Of a DNA stretch of 64,000 nt, positions 26,619-39,554 are shown one piece after another. Position numbers and translations under genes: made by a program. This stretch comes from Entonaema liquescens. Taxonomy: Eukaryota; Ascomycota; Sordariomycetes; Xylariales; Xylariaceae. Below the pieces are notes generated by a model. It was not told where the DNA came from. It saw only the letters and a list, made by a program, of their open reading frames with translations, and did no database searches. The stretch lies in contig CADCSX010000003.1 in assembly GCA_902805475.1 (NCBI GenBank), positions 3,286,001-3,350,000 on the forward strand. Direction: 5' to 3'. The number at the start of each line of letters is the position of its first letter. Within the stretch, counting starts at the first letter, position 1.

Positions 26619-27925
26619 GTGATATACCTCAGAGGAAAGAGGTATACGTTGATTAATATGATACTTTTCACTGGGAAACTATGGTTATACATTACTCTTA
26701 GGGGGCTTTCTTGGAAAATATTGTTTTCGAGTATGTCGCGGGGCGTCCATTGATGGTTTGTCATACGGCGGGCCCGTCTGAAAAGATGGGAGATATCGAG
26801 TGGTATGAAGAACAACTGCTCATATGTAAAATTTCCTAGAAATACTCGACCAATCCTATGCTTCAGACTTGTGCTTGCAAGGAGATGATTAACATCAGAT
26901 TGTATTTGCGTGAGGTGCTGATTAGAGAGAGTTAGGGTTTGGAAGGCCGTAGCAAAGTATATATCTTCGCATAAGGGGCTCATCAGGTCGTTTGAGGGCA
27001 CTCCGAAATCCCATCAAGCCTTAGTATGTTGTGTTCATTTTTCATGAAGAGGACTCATTTCCTAGAATATGATCCTCCTTTTTGTATCGACATTTTTCAA
27101 ACGTGTTATACGAAAAGAGGGGCGAACAAGTGAAGAATTGTTTGTGTTTGATGTTTAAAAACAACTTTACTTTGTGCTTCTAAGGCTTTTTTTTTTTTTT
27201 TCTATTTCGAAGACGTAGTAAAGTTGTATAAATATAAAGTATCGGTAGTTTATTCAGTTGTTAACTTCTAATTTGGATGTGATGTAGTTATGCTTACTAA
27301 ATCCCAAAATAGTTCCAAATTCCAGGTTGAACAAATACATGTGATTTTAGAGATTTGGGTTTAAGAGATTTAGTAACTACCTGAAAGCAAGGTCTTCCTC
27401 AAATGCCGTTTATTAGCTAATAAATGGCCCGTGCATTTAGTCTACAGACAGACCAAAATCTGAAACGGCTTCGATAACTGACTAGCTCGGCTTGGCAAGG
27501 CTTCATCTGTTCTCGTTACATGCTTATCAATGTTCTAATTTGGGTGATAGACGTTAGCGCAATTAGCAGGATTCTGAACTCGACACCTTTTTGATCATTC
27601 CGCCCTGTACCTCGTATTTGTGTCGTTGTATTTTCATTGGCATGTATTTGACGACAACGACGGTGAGGACGTGAATTGATTCGAGTACCTTATCTTCTAT
27701 TCAGTCAATTCGAACCTAAAACTTACAACTTACAACTTCCAACCTTTCACGGTCATATCGTCACTCATGAATCTATAGAGGTTCTTCGCGCAGCCCCTAA
27801 GACTCTAGCCCCTAACGGCGCCCGTCTCTAAATAAAGGGAAATAAAGGGTTGTACCGTCCACTTCAATCTTGAACAACCCTTTGCGCGCGTCGTTATCGT
27901 CGACTCGATCGCTCACCTATTTCGA
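26619..27925. other. Intergenic, no gene recognised
   Basis: Holds the 3' region of the antiporter gene and the promoter of the mannosyltransferase gene. An uninterrupted run of T lies near 27187-27201. A minus-strand frame of 141 codons (26576-27001) overlaps the antiporter stop and is treated under rejected items. The part after 27700 is C-rich upstream of the next start. Confidence 0.5.
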
Positions 27926-29645
27926 ATGTTACCCTCGTATGCATCCTCGACCGGCTCCAAGATGATGCCCCGGCATCATTCCGCTGGATTTTCCAATGGT
28001 TACCCACGCAATACCAATACCTTCGATATCTCTCCTCATAGGTTGGTGAACCCCTTCCAGCCGCAACGCGTTATTAGTCTCGGGTGGTTATTTGAGTAAG
28101 ATATAATATAAATTCTTTTCTAACTGGATTGTTATTTGGCAGATTCCAACCCCGCGCCTCGACACCTGCGGCTCGTCGACGAAGAAATCTACTGACGCGA
28201 TTGGGCATAATTGCTGCTGTCCTTGTGTTGATTTGGTTCTTTTTCCGACCAGGGAGTGGAACATTTACTTCTCTATTCTCCTTCGGTCTTCTAAGTTCAG
28301 GTGGAGATGTTTTGATGGACACCGTGCGCTACTATGATCTCTCAAACGTTCAAGGTACCGCTCGTGGTTGGGAAAGAGAGGAACGTATCCTCTTATGTGT
28401 TCCACTTCGAGATGCCGAACCCCATCTCAACATGATGTTCTCTCACCTCCGAAACTTCACATACCCCCATCATCTTATCGATCTCGCTTTCCTCGTTTCC
28501 GATTCGAAAGACAGAACATTAGAAGTGCTTGTAGAGAAGCTGGAAGCGCTACAAGCCAGTGAGGACCCGAAACAACCCTACGGGGAAATATCTATCATCG
28601 AAAAGGACTTCGGTCAGAAAGTCAACCAGGATGTTGAAAGTCGTCACGGGTTTGCTGCACAGGCAAGTCGCCGTAAGCTGATGGCTCAGGCACGTAACTG
28701 GCTTTTGAGCGCGACTCTCCGCCCATATCATTCGTGGGTTTATTGGAGAGATGTTGACGTGGAGACTGCACCCTTCACCATCCTGGAGGATTTGATGCGT
28801 CATAATAAGGATGTTATCGTACCAAGTAAGCTGTCCTAGAACCTATTTCTCTTTAGTTACTGACTTTTACATAGACGTCTGGCGACCACTTCCCGATTGG
28901 CTTGGTGGCGAGCAGCCCTACGATTTGAATTCGTGGCAGGAGTCGGAAACAGCGCTGGCTCTTGCTGATACCCTCGATGAAGACGCCGTGATTGTGGAAG
29001 GATATGCTGAATATGCTACCTGGCGACCCCATTTGGCTTACCTTCGCGACCCTTACGGTGACCCGGATATGGAAATGGAAATCGACGGCGTGGGAGGTGT
29101 TAGTATTTTAGCTAAGGCGAGGGTTTTCAGGTCGGGTGTCCATTTCCCCGCTTTCAGTTTTGAGAAACACGCAGAAACTGAAGGATTCGGCAAGGTAACG
29201 CACATTTTTCAATCTCTCATGGATTAATGCTAATGTCAGATTCAGATGGCTAAACGTATGCAATTCTCTGTGGTTGGACTTCCCCATTATACAATCTGGC
29301 ATTTATACGAGCCTAGTGTTGACGATATCCGACACATGGAGGTAAGTCGAAGTTTAATTCTCGTAGTTGAAACGCATACTAATTGAGGATTAGGAAATGG
29401 AGGCAGAGCGTCTGGCTAAGGAGGCCGAAGAACAAGAAAAGCAGGAACGGGAGAAGAAGGTCAAAGAGCAGTTTAGCGACACTAATGCGCAATGGGAACA
29501 AGATAAGTCTCAAATACAAAACTTGGCTAAGGAGGCCCAAAAAGAGCGGGAATCTGAAAGCCAACAAGGGTCAAGTCAGGACTCGAAAGCAGCAGCAGAT
29601 AAGGTTGGGGAGAAGCCCAACAACCAATTTAGGGTAGAGGCCTAA
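27926..29645 (+). CDS. anp1: Golgi alpha-1,6-mannosyltransferase subunit, Anp1/Mnn9/Van1 family
   Basis: Type II Golgi protein of the mannan polymerase complex that extends the alpha-1,6-mannan backbone of N-glycans. Five exons give 488 residues: 27926-28041, 28143-28825, 28875-29194, 29246-29341 and 29394-29645. A cytosolic tail with Arg-rich stretch AARRRR precedes one membrane anchor at about 58-75. The catalytic domain shows ILLCVPLRDAEPHL, FLVSDSKDRTL and the DXD site WRDVDVE (Asp242, Asp244), which binds Mn2+ and GDP-mannose. Later come IVPNVWRPLP and SFEKHAETEGFGKMAKRM, restored by splicing. The last 90 residues are a highly charged, probably coiled tail (KEAEEQEKQEREKK). The PHYTIWHLYEP ending looks more like Anp1 than Mnn9 or Van1, but choosing among the three paralogues is an inference. 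Confidence 0.88.
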
Positions 29646-30734
29646 GAAATGATATCTAGGATATAATGACTGATGGCCCTGGGTTGTAGTGAGGCTTCTC
29701 GTCGCGCTTCTAGACTCACTATGCATTAGGCGTGTGGGAGATATAAAAAAAAATTCATTTGGGGCAAAAGGGGAAGGATAGGGGGCGCACACATGTGATC
29801 ACCCGGTCCCTTGTACAACACATGTAGCAAGGACCATGGCGAGGATCATGGCACTGGCGTTTTTTGGTCGTGTCCGATGCATGATTACGAAGCATGGGAT
29901 ATTTCTAAACGCGGCAATGGGACCGCGTTGTTTGATTGTATAGATTGGCCATGAGGCTATATTACTTTATTAGTAGATATTTTTGTTCGAGCCGAGCCAA
30001 TGTGGTCTTGTTGTGTAATGAGTGATGTCCTATTTAAGAGGTAGTCATGGATTTAATTGTGACGAAATACATAGTACTATATCCTCTCAAAAGACATGTG
30101 GGGGGCAAGGCATTGAAAATATTGAGTTGTTCCATTGGAATGACTTACGAAGCTTCAATATCTCAGGAATATTTATTAGAAGGTACATCAATATACACTT
30201 CCAGGGTTGCATGTAAGTACAACCAGTAGATAGGTATTTAGTACCTGGAGCTTAGCGGCTGGGCAGCCTGGGGCAAGTTAAGTCAGTTAAGGTTGCCGCC
30301 ACGCTGTCACAATCGGATAAACGCCTAGCGAATGCTTACAGCTGGCAGAAGTTTCCCGGCACGTGCAAGATTTCTAAGGGCCTTGCGATAAGTTTTAGGT
30401 CTGATTGATACGGATAACTAACGATTAGCGATTAACAATTAACAATTAATACTTAGGTACTGCTGATAATTACCTACAGGCATTCACGACAGCTTGTTCA
30501 TGTCTACGTGTTAAACGTCATTGGACAATGAGAAGGAGTCTGGACTCTTTGGTGTTTAGCGACTTATAGACAGATCTTTCGAATTTCACTTTCGCATTCT
30601 AGGTGTTGAATCCGTTTTGACATTACCACTGCCGACTTTTAATCTCCTATTGCGCGACGTCGATTATATCCACGGTCGCCCCTAACCTACCGTTTATTCC
30701 TCCTAGACCAAAGTGTCGCCTTTTTCTGGCGAGG
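29646..30734. other. Intergenic between anp1 and the Arf-GEF gene
   Basis: About 1.1 kb between two genes on the same strand. It contains a short AT-rich set of near repeats (GATTAGCGATTAACAATTAA, about 30423-30442) but no recognisable coding frame. Confidence 0.5.
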
Positions 30735-33700
30735 ATGAGTCGAGATGAACAACTGAGCAAAGACAATATGGCACTAGAGGCTACTCCCGAGCTACTCGGC
30801 TCGGGCCTCCCGCTTCCCCAAAGTGCGACGGGGAACAAGGCTACGAATACCGATGTTCAGACACCGAACGCGCACTTTCGAAGTCGGCCGGTAACGGTAG
30901 CTGTTGATCCAGCTTCCTTGGTAATATCAGAATGTATAACGGTCACTTCCGCCATGCGAAAGCATGCTCGATGGGCGGGCTCGTCAGTATCTTCTATACT
31001 AGGTGGCAACCCTAATCCTGTTCAGCTCGGCCCGCCTAGTCCCCTCTTGCGACCAGGAAGCAAAAGCTCTATGGCAAGTTCGGGAGTAGACGGTGCGCAG
31101 GACTTCGGGATCGCGAACCGGTGGGGTTTGCGGGGAAAGAAAGGCAAGAGTATGCAGGATAACCCCTTGATGGCTGGGTTTGGTCGTCTTCGTCACGAGC
31201 TATCAAACTGCAAAGGTAATATAAATATCTATACCACTTATAATAAGATACTTTTTGACACATGTTTTAGATATCCACGAGTTTGACGCTCCGGCGTTAC
31301 TCAACCCTTTTCTCCAAGTGATACAAGCTTCTTCGACCTCTGCTCCCATAACTATCTTGGCACTGAAGGCGATCCGGAAGTTCCTCTCATACGGATTTAT
31401 AAACCCTAGCTCTCCACGGTTCTCACTTGCCATGCAATCCTTATCGACAGCAATAACACATTGTCGTTTCGAAGCCAGCGATTCTGCGCAAGACGAGGTC
31501 GTTCTACTAATGATTTTACACCTAATGGAGGATATGTTGTCTGGCCCGGGAGGCGAGCTATTGAGTGACGAGAGTGTTTGTGAAATGATGGAAACTGGCC
31601 TAACTATGTGTTGCCAGTCACGGCTTTCCGAGCTTCTTCGAAGAACGGCCGAAGCGGCTATGGTCCGTATGTGCCAGATCATTTTCGAGCATCTTAAATA
31701 TCTAGAAGTCGAAGCTGGCGATGACCTGGACGCCCTAGATCACCAGGCAAACGGGGATATGGAAGGCGTAAAAATGGTTCCCTCTACTAATGGAAACAAC
31801 GTTATTGCGTCTTCTGACGCTCCTGGTGGCGAACCGCGAGAGTCGTCTGGGTCGGATAGTACTCCTCACGATGTAGAGGAAAAGCCCATAATAGCATCCT
31901 CGGAATCCGACGATTCTCTCGATATTAAGCCGTACTCGTTGCCGTCTATGAAGGAGCTATTTAGAGTTCTCGTAGACTTATTGGACCCCCATGACAAGCA
32001 GCAAGGAGATACAATGAGAGTTATGGCGCTACGTATCATTCACGTAGCCTTAGAAGTTGCTGGACCATCTATAGCAAGACACCCTGCTTTAGCCGTCGTC
32101 GCAGAAGACCGATTATGTCGACATTTGTTTCAACTTGTTCGATCCGACAATATGGCTATTCTCCAAGAATCCCTCATTGTAGCCGGGACACTACTAGAAA
32201 CCTGCCGAGGGGTCTTGAAATTGCAACAGGAACTCTTCTTGTCCTATCTTATTGCGTGTTTACACCCACCGGTTGAAATACCCCGCGAGGAGAATATCGA
32301 CCCCTCGCTTTATGATGGAATTCCGCAAAGGCCAAGTGGAGTAAAACCGCCTCCATCACAGGCAGGTAGTGGCAGGTCGACACCAGTACCGGTTAAGGAC
32401 CGGCAGAAGTTAGGTATGGAAGGCGGTGCACGGAAACCGGACGCTCGTCAAGCCATGGTTGAAAGCATTGGAGCTCTCACCCGGATGCCGACTTTTTTAG
32501 TTGAACTATTCGTTAACTATGACTCGGACGCGAATCGTGGAAACTTATGCGAAGATATGATAGGACTTCTTTCGAGAAGTGCTCTACCTGACTCTGCAAC
32601 ATGGAGCACAACTAGCGTACCGCCTCTTTGTCTCGATGCACTTCTTGGCTTCGTCCAATCCATAGCTGATCGCCTTGATGATGAGCCAGTCTCAGATGGA
32701 TTACCAGACCAGGCGACCCTTCGAGAAGAGAGGCGAAGGAAGAAAGTCATTATCAAGGGTGCGACAAAGTTTAACGAAAAACCCAAAGAAGGTCTAGGAT
32801 ACCTCAGGGAACAAAAAATTATCACTGATGACCCAGCATCAGCTGCTCGATTTTTCCGAAGCACATCCCGAGTATCCAAGGCTATGATTGGTGAATTTAT
32901 ATCAAAAAGGGGAAATGATGAATATCTCAATGCCTTTTTGGACCTTTTCGATTTCTCCGGCAAGCGGGTCGACGAGGCTGTACGACTTCTTCTCGAGAGT
33001 TTCCGGCTCCCTGGCGAGTCACCGCTTATCGAGCGCATAGTGACTGCCTTCGCGAAGAAGTACTTTGCAACCTCAGGCTCCGATATTGTTGCGAGCGAGG
33101 ATGCAGTATTCATTCTAACGTATGCTATCATCATGCTGAATGTTGATCAGCACAGCCCGAAGCTCAAGGGCTCGAAACGCATGGAGCTCGTAGATTTTGC
33201 GCGCAACTTGCGCGGTGTTAACGGTTCTAAGGATTTCCCTCCCGAATACCTCGAATTGACCTTCGAAGCCATTAAGTCCGACGAGATCATTCTCCCAGAT
33301 GAACATGATAATAAGCACGCCTTCGATTATGCATGGCGAGAACTACTCCTCAAAAGCGAATCCGCTGGCCCGTTAGTAATCTGCGATACTAATATCTACG
33401 ACGCTGATATGTTTGCCACAACCTGGAAACCGATTGTGTCAACATTGTCATATGTATTCATGTCAGCAACTGACGACGCTGTATTCTCTCGAGTTGTTAC
33501 TGGTTTCGATCAATGTGCGCAAATTGCGTCTAGATATGGCATCACAGAAGCATTGGATCGTATTATCCAGAATCTTAGCTATATGACCACATTAGATACG
33601 GATAGTTTGTCAAATACGGCTCTAAACACGGAAGTTAAGGTATCGGATGATAGCGATAGCGTTATGGTCAGCGAACTTGCCGTTAAGCTCGGCAGGGACT

Positions 33701-35881
33701 TTAAAGCGCAGCTCGCTACACTCGTCTTGTTCCGTGTCGTAAAGGGCAGCGAAAAAGTGATTCGCAAGGGTTGGAAGCACGTAAGTTCATGGCGCAACTT
33801 GATCCAAGCTAAGCTAACTGGTCTAGATTATCCGTATATGGTTGAAACTCTTCGTCAATTCCCTCATCCCCTCTTCTTTTTTCAATAAGGATTTTGAGAA
33901 ATTAAATCTCCCCAAAATCCCACTTCATACCCCTTCTCAAGTCATAGACCGAGCGGCGAAAACTGCCGACACAGGCCTGATGTCGGTTTTGTCTTCGTAC
34001 ATCTCCAGCTATGCAGCTGATGATCCACCAGAACCTTCTGCTGAAGAGGTCGAAAGTTCGCTAAGCACAGTTGATTGCATCAAAGCCTGCGATCTGGAAA
34101 GCGTCTTCGCTAATATCTCGTGAGTTGCCAAGAACCTTTATCATTTACGCACTGCTAACCCGCCTCAGAGCTCTTTCAGCAGATGCTTTATCGCCGCTTC
34201 TCGAAGCTCTTTTGGACGAATTGCCCGATGATGAGAGCTCGGCTGTACCCGTCATCACTGTGAAGCCAGATAGTCTTCCCTCTTCACCTACCAGTGGAAC
34301 TAAACCTCCCTCCAAGAAGCCTATATATGACCCAGCAGTAGTATATATCCTGGAATTTTGCACCGTCCTGTCATTGAGAGACAATGAGACGGTTGCACTG
34401 CTCGGCAAACCCGTTGCGGAAGCCTTGCAGATGATACTGCGTGACTCACCTCAACATCATCCTATACTGGTTTCGCGAGCAGCTTTTTATCAGTTCAACG
34501 TATTAAAGGCTAGCTATGTAAGTATTGACCCAGAGATATGAAGCGCGTACCTATGCTAACAGTCTAGGACCATGACTTTGTAAGGGCACCTGTGCTACTG
34601 CATGCTATATCTAGTTTCCCCAAAGAGACCCTTGTAAAAACTTCACAGTTTATTCTACAAGGCTTGAAGCTCTGCATCGACCAACCAGGACCTCTGCGAA
34701 GCGAGATTATGACCTCGCCTGATTTCTGGCTTATCCTACGTACCCTTGCCGGTAACACCAATGCGTCCGCTACCGTCTTCGAAATTCTAGAGGGCGGAGT
34801 ATCAGGTTCGCCATCAGCAATCATTGCGGATAATTATGAAGCTGCAATTGCCCTACTAAATGAGTATGCTACCGCCGCTAAAGTCGGCGCACTCGTGGAG
34901 CAGAAGGGCGACAGAAGACAGAGGAACGCTCGGCCGAAGAAGGAGGCCTCAAGGTGTGTTCTTATTGCTACGCATTTATCCATGATCTAACTAGTTTCAG
35001 CGATAATGCAGTCGTTTCGCGAGGCGTAAAAGCTGTCAATCTTATCTCGAGCATGACGGCTCGCATCCCTCACTTGATGAAACAGTCACATCTAGAAAAT
35101 AGCGAGGGTATGTTTTTCTTGATTTATACTCATGTACTTTTGCTAACCATACTGCAGCGTGGTCGGCATACTGGCTCCCCATTTTCAAAGCCTTAACAAC
35201 ACAATGTACCAATCCGTGCCGCGAAGTGCGGTCCCTGGCATTTTCATCACTACAAAGGTCACTTCTGTCGCCCGAGTTGACCTGTAGTGACCACGAAGAG
35301 TGGACCGCCATTTTTGGCGAGGTCCTATTCCCTTTAATTTTGAGACTCTTGAAGCCAGAAGTCTATTCTTCTGACCGAGATGGCATGAGCGAGACAAGGG
35401 TGCAAGTCGCGTCCCTTCTCTGCAAGACTTTCCTACAGTACCTCGTGCTTCTCTCCAAGTGGGATGGCATGCTGGATCTGTGGCTAAAAATCATCGATAT
35501 CATGGATAGACTGATGAATAGCGGACAAGGAGACAGTTTGGTAAGTACATGTCAAAGCTTATGTTCCATCCTTAATTTGACTAACGCTGGGTTTAGGAGG
35601 AGGCTGTCCCTGAAAATTTGAAGAATGTACTATTGTTCATGTCGAGCAGCGGGTACCTTGTTCCTCCAAGCAAGGACCCATCACAAGAGAACTTATGGGT
35701 GGAAACGTGGAAGCGAATAGATCGTTTCCTGCCAGATTTACGTAACGAGCTGGCATTGGAAGAACCCGAACCTTCACCGGCAACTTTGCCTGAAGAGAAG
35801 CAAGCACCCGTTGAAGAACCAGCTAAAGAGCAGCAAACCGAAGAGAAAAGTAATGGCCAGGAGGGAGTTGCAACAGCATAA
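30735..35881 (+). CDS. gea1: Sec7-domain Arf guanine-nucleotide exchange factor (Gea1/2, GBF1 type)
   Basis: Large Golgi Arf-GEF that loads Arf1 with GTP for COPI coat recruitment. Eight exons give 1597 residues, usual for filamentous fungi: 30735-31215, 31271-33780, 33827-34119, 34169-34517, 34568-34953, 35001-35107, 35158-35540 and 35597-35881. N-terminal DCB and HUS regions occupy about residues 60-600. The Sec7 domain spans about 645-840, with the catalytic glutamic finger in FRLPGE (Glu743) and the Arf-contact segment YAIIMLNVDQHSP, so the enzyme should be active. HDS regions follow; splicing restores GWKHIIRIWLKLF and NSEAWSAYWLP. The tail is acidic and rich in Pro and Glu. The order DCB-HUS-Sec7-HDS and the KGATKFN entry to Sec7 separate it from the late-Golgi Sec7/BIG group. 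Confidence 0.94.
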
Positions 35882-36434
35882 ATACCAACCAAGAGATATC
35901 CATAGTTGAGAGAACAAAAAGACAAAGACCATAGACTGCGTGTCTAGCACATAGCTAGAATAGAACACGTCGATCTGGTGGAATGTATAATAGAACGACT
36001 TAGAAGGGTAGGTTGCCTACCCCTGATGTGGAAAATTACCTACATATAATCAGAACCTTAGTACGGTACATGAATTAATGGATTCTCTTTTAAGGGTTTG
36101 CACAATTTAAGAAAGCGATATAGTTGGGATCTTACAAGTGAATTAGAGAAAGTGAGTGCTTATGTTAACTTGTAGCTCTACCTGTCATTTATTATTGCTT
36201 TTGTCGAAAAGGGGTAAAGTACTCGTGTGGCTGGCAGCTGGCAGAGCAGATCCACTTATGTAATATACATGCACTATCGATAAGGTCCAGCTAGTTGCTA
36301 CATCAATTGGATCTTGCCATCTCGATTTGCTTTGTCCCAAGACAACTACAAAGTCGTAAAAACAAGTATCTCCTATCAAAGTGATAACTATCCTACTTGG
36401 TATCACACAGTAAAGAATTGATACATCATCCAAG
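35882..36434. other. Intergenic between the Arf-GEF and snRNP genes
   Basis: About 550 bp that should hold the 3' end of one transcript and the promoter of the next. No frame or repeat stands out. Confidence 0.5.
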
Positions 36435-37375
36435 ATGGCTTCAGGCCCGTCCATTTCCACGTATGTGTCATTGCACTCCGACACATACCGGCCCTTCCCT
36501 CCGGTCCTGTTTTTCGCACAGACGCGCGTGCGCGTGCGACTGTTCCGTTCCGATTTTGACTAACCTAAATGCCACAGCGTATACGTGCGGAACCTAGAGG
36601 AGCGCGTGAAGCCCGAGGTGCTCAAGGAAGCGCTGATGACCGTGTTTTCCGACTACGGCAACATCATCGATATCGTAGCGAAGCGCAATCTCAAAGCTAA
36701 AGGCCAGGCGTTCATCGTCTTCGACCGTCCGGAATCGGCTCTCCAGGCCGTCGAGGAGATCCAGGGTTTCGAACTCTTCGAGAAGCCGATGCAGGTGGCG
36801 CTCGCGCGCACGAGGAGCGACGCCACGGTCAAGAAGACGGGTAATAAAGAAGAGTTTGAACTGCATCAGCGCAGGAGGTTGGCGGAGAAAGGTAAGCCTG
36901 GCTTTTTCTTCTACGATTAGATTCATGGAGAGAAAAGGAAACAAAGATTAACTTTATTATTATCTTCATCACAGACAAGAAGAAAGCCGCCGAAGCAGCC
37001 GAAGAGCAAAAACGCCTCAAGCGCCCCGGCGCCGGCCCCCCCGCCGGCGAAGCACAGCGTCCAGCCAAGACCCAGCGTGGCCTCAAGCCGACGGGACCAG
37101 CCGCGGGTCCCAACGCGGTTGTTCCAGACGAGTACCTACCGCCGAACAAGATCTTGTTCGTGCAGAACCTGCCGGACGACTACCACGACATCGAGGCTCT
37201 CACGAGCATCTTCGGCCGCTTCGAGGGGTTCCGCGAAGTCCGTCTGGTCCCCGGCCGCAAGGGCATCGCCTTCATCGAGTACGAGGCCGAGGCGGGTGCT
37301 ATCACCGCCAAGGAGAATACCGCGGGTATGGCGCTTGGCGACAAGTTTATCAAGGTTACATACCAGAGACAGTAA
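36435..37375 (+). CDS. U1A/U2B''-type snRNP RNA-binding protein
   Basis: Spliceosomal protein with two RNA-recognition motifs, 246 residues in three exons: 36435-36460, 36578-36891 and 36975-37375. The first coding exon is only 26 nt (MASGPSIS plus two bases). RRM1 covers about 9-85 with RNP2 as VYVRNL and RNP1 as KGQAFIVF. A charged linker rich in Ala, Lys and Pro links it to RRM2 at about 170-246, with RNP2 ILFVQNLP and RNP1 KGIAFIEYEAE. The order and the terminal KVTYQRQ match the U1A/U2B''/SNF family, which binds the loop of U1 stem II or U2 stem IV. Many fungi have one such protein, so U1 versus U2 assignment is open. The third exon is visibly G+C-richer than its surroundings. Confidence 0.9.
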
Positions 37376-37723
37376 GTCTAGGTTGGAGGGGTTATGGTTG
37401 GTGGTGGTGGTGGAATGAGGAAGGTTTGTATGATAAGCGTACATTTTATACCCTTTTGCATTCGATGTGGATGCAGGTAGTTTCGTAAGAAAGTCGTGAT
37501 AGTATGCCTAATTTAGCATATCTTGCAAATTGAGAGTTATGTGACTCTTGTTCACTTGGGTGATTATGATACAAGGCGAGAATCCAAGGCTATTTTAACT
37601 TAACCTATTGGTATCATGAGGAATATAAATACATAACGACGACAACCATAACAGGTGATGCAATTCAGGCCCAAACAAGCATTCCATTCGCCCTCATAAA
37701 AACATAGTCTTCATTGCTTCGAA
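37376..37723. other. Convergent 3' intergenic region
   Basis: About 350 bp between the stops of the snRNP gene (plus) and the V-ATPase D gene (minus). The two transcripts probably end here; no strong stem-loop is expected of fungal polyadenylation sites and none was seen. Confidence 0.5.
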
Positions 37724-38853
37724 CTAGAAAATAACATCGTCGTCCTCGCCCGTAGCTAGTATATCTGCGGGTGAGTCGTCCGTCTGGACCTTCTCTAGGC
37801 CTCCCTCTCCCTCGGCCTGGGCCTCTTTCTTGGCCTTCATCTCGGCGTCCGCGGCGGCGGTATCGCGTTGCTTCTTGCCGGCGACCTTCTTCAATCTGTA
37901 AAATTCCTCTCTGTCTAGCTCGTCGAGCTCCGAGTTGATGTCTTGCGCTGGTATCAGTTCAATTGCTCCGGATATTAAGGAAAAGCACACTTACACTTGA
38001 TGGTGTTTTCTGTTCTGGGAATAATAACGTGTTCTCTGCCAACTTGTTAGTTCGTATCTCAATTGTGTTTCGTGTAAGTTAGCTTACATGGCATTCACTA
38101 TAATCACATAAAGTTAGCCTAGCTCTTAGTATCACCTGCGCTGGGTCCTCAACTCACCTCTTCGGTTCACAACCTTGATAACTTCATCCAGGATCACGAA
38201 GGCAGTCTGCAAACTAGCCAATTCCACGAGGGTCTCTACAGCCCGCGCATATGTCTCTCTGCATCTCTGCACTTGCTGTCCACCCTTGCCAAGACCTGTT
38301 AGGCCAAAGTCGTTGTTGCCCTCAGTCAGGTAGCTCTCGAATGCGGGTAGCAGAACACCGGAGACGTTGTCTTGCTTGGTGCGCAGTCGGAATCGCGCAG
38401 ATCGAGCCGACTCTTGCACTTGGTATCCGATGTCGCCTCCTACGGCATACGTGACCTCCGCCAGGGAGAACGCGGCAATCTGCATGACCCGGCCCATCTT
38501 GCGCTTCGCTTCGTCGATTCGCCTTGTGATTTCTGTAGATCCGGTTAACCCCTGTGGTAAGTTGGAGGTACTCTCGTGCTGGTATATATACCTCGGAAAC
38601 GTCTAGATATACGAGTTAGCCTAAGTCAAGATAAGATAAATGGTGAGCTTCATGTACTTGGTAAGGGCCTCGCTCTTCCGCTTCAATAAGCTGTGACCCG
38701 TCTCGGCACCCTTGAGCTTCGCCTTCATAATACCCAACGACTGCCGCGTCGGGAAGACGGCTTCTCGATCCTATAGAGTTGTGTTAATATAGCTGGTCCA
38801 TAGCTCTGAAGCTAACCGGCAGGTGGTTGTTGACATACCCCAGCTCCAGACAT
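37724..38853 (-). CDS. vma8: V-type proton ATPase subunit D
   Basis: Central-stalk subunit of the V1 sector that couples ATP hydrolysis to proton pumping into vacuole and Golgi. Seven coding exons give 260 residues (yeast Vma8 has 256): 38839-38853, 38658-38770, 38592-38602, 38158-38532, 38088-38097, 37995-38035 and 37724-37941. Exons 3 and 5 are only 11 and 10 nt. Each is needed to keep frame and to restore strongly conserved sequence: exon 3 supplies KRFRE in LTKRFREITRRID, and exon 5 supplies VNAI in NRRVNAIEHVIIPRTEN. Exon 6 joins exon 7 in NTIKYINSELDELDREEF. The protein is mostly long helices and ends in EDDDVIF, as in yeast. Introns are 52-68 nt. The gene is divergent from syf1, with 701 bp between the starts. 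Confidence 0.95.
38088..38097 (-). other. vma8: 10-nt coding micro-exon of the V-ATPase D gene (exon 5)
   Basis: TGAATGCCAT lies between an acceptor reading TTATAG and a donor GTAAGC. Together with one base before and one after it encodes V-N-A-I of the conserved NRRVNAIEH segment. Flanking introns are 60 and 52 nt. Confidence 0.88.
38592..38602 (-). other. vma8: 11-nt coding micro-exon of the V-ATPase D gene (exon 3)
   Basis: ACGTTTCCGAG lies between an acceptor TCTAG preceded by a CTAAC branch site and a donor GTATAT. With two bases before and two after, it encodes K-R-F-R-E of the conserved LTKRFREI segment. Flanking introns are 55 and 59 nt. Confidence 0.9.
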
Positions 38854-39554
38854 GGTGGGTGTATTGTTAGCTGTGCTTTGATCCTCGAGTACGAGATATT
38901 AAGGTTTCCAACGGGGCTATCGCACGGCAGCACTACAAACTAGTGTAGACGCAATTCGAGGACGAAGAGGGAGAGAAGCCAATTAGAAAAGAGTTAAAAA
39001 GGTTGTTACTTTGGAACTTGGACTTGAGCTCGTGATGACTTATCGGGAGTTGAGTCCCGCTTTATTATTAGCTAGTATTAGTTACATAAGGCATAAGGTG
39101 ACGGAAGCACAGCACAGTACAGCAGGTCCAAGCCAGCTTTTGGAGGTTGGAGCTTTCCTATTTTTTGTTTTACTACATAAATGCCAAGATTTTAGTCTCC
39201 TTTCTTCCTCTTATAACGGAATAAATACTTCACTTATTAAATATTATTAAATATTGGAGTCCTTTAATTTTCCTTGTCGTTGCATTGTTCTTAATGTTCC
39301 ATGGCCCTGGAATCCAAAGAAAAAAAAACTGGTGCTAATCCCGTATTCGTCCTTTAAATAAGTCTTTGGTCTTTAAAAGCTGCCGCGGTCACGGTCGCCT
39401 TTTTCTCGACGCCAGAGGTCGAAATTTGTCGCCCCCAAATATCTCCCACGACGATGCCCTGACTCTCTCATCTACACCGTCGATTAGCAGAGATTATCTG
39501 CGAGCGATCGCGCAAAACGATAATCGACGGGTTCAAAAGGTCAAAAAGGTCAAA
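38854..39554. promoter_or_regulatory. Shared divergent promoter region of vma8 and syf1
   Basis: 701 bp separate the two start codons, which point away from each other, so both promoters must lie here. No named motif can be assigned with confidence. The half next to syf1 has A runs and repeated AAGGTCAAAA words just before its start (39537-39554). Confidence 0.55.

Noticed and set aside
26576..27001. 141-codon minus-strand frame overlapping the end of the DHA2 gene
   Set aside because: No family motif or clear exon structure, and it begins inside the antisense of the last transporter codons. Kept out as a gene; transcript evidence could change this.
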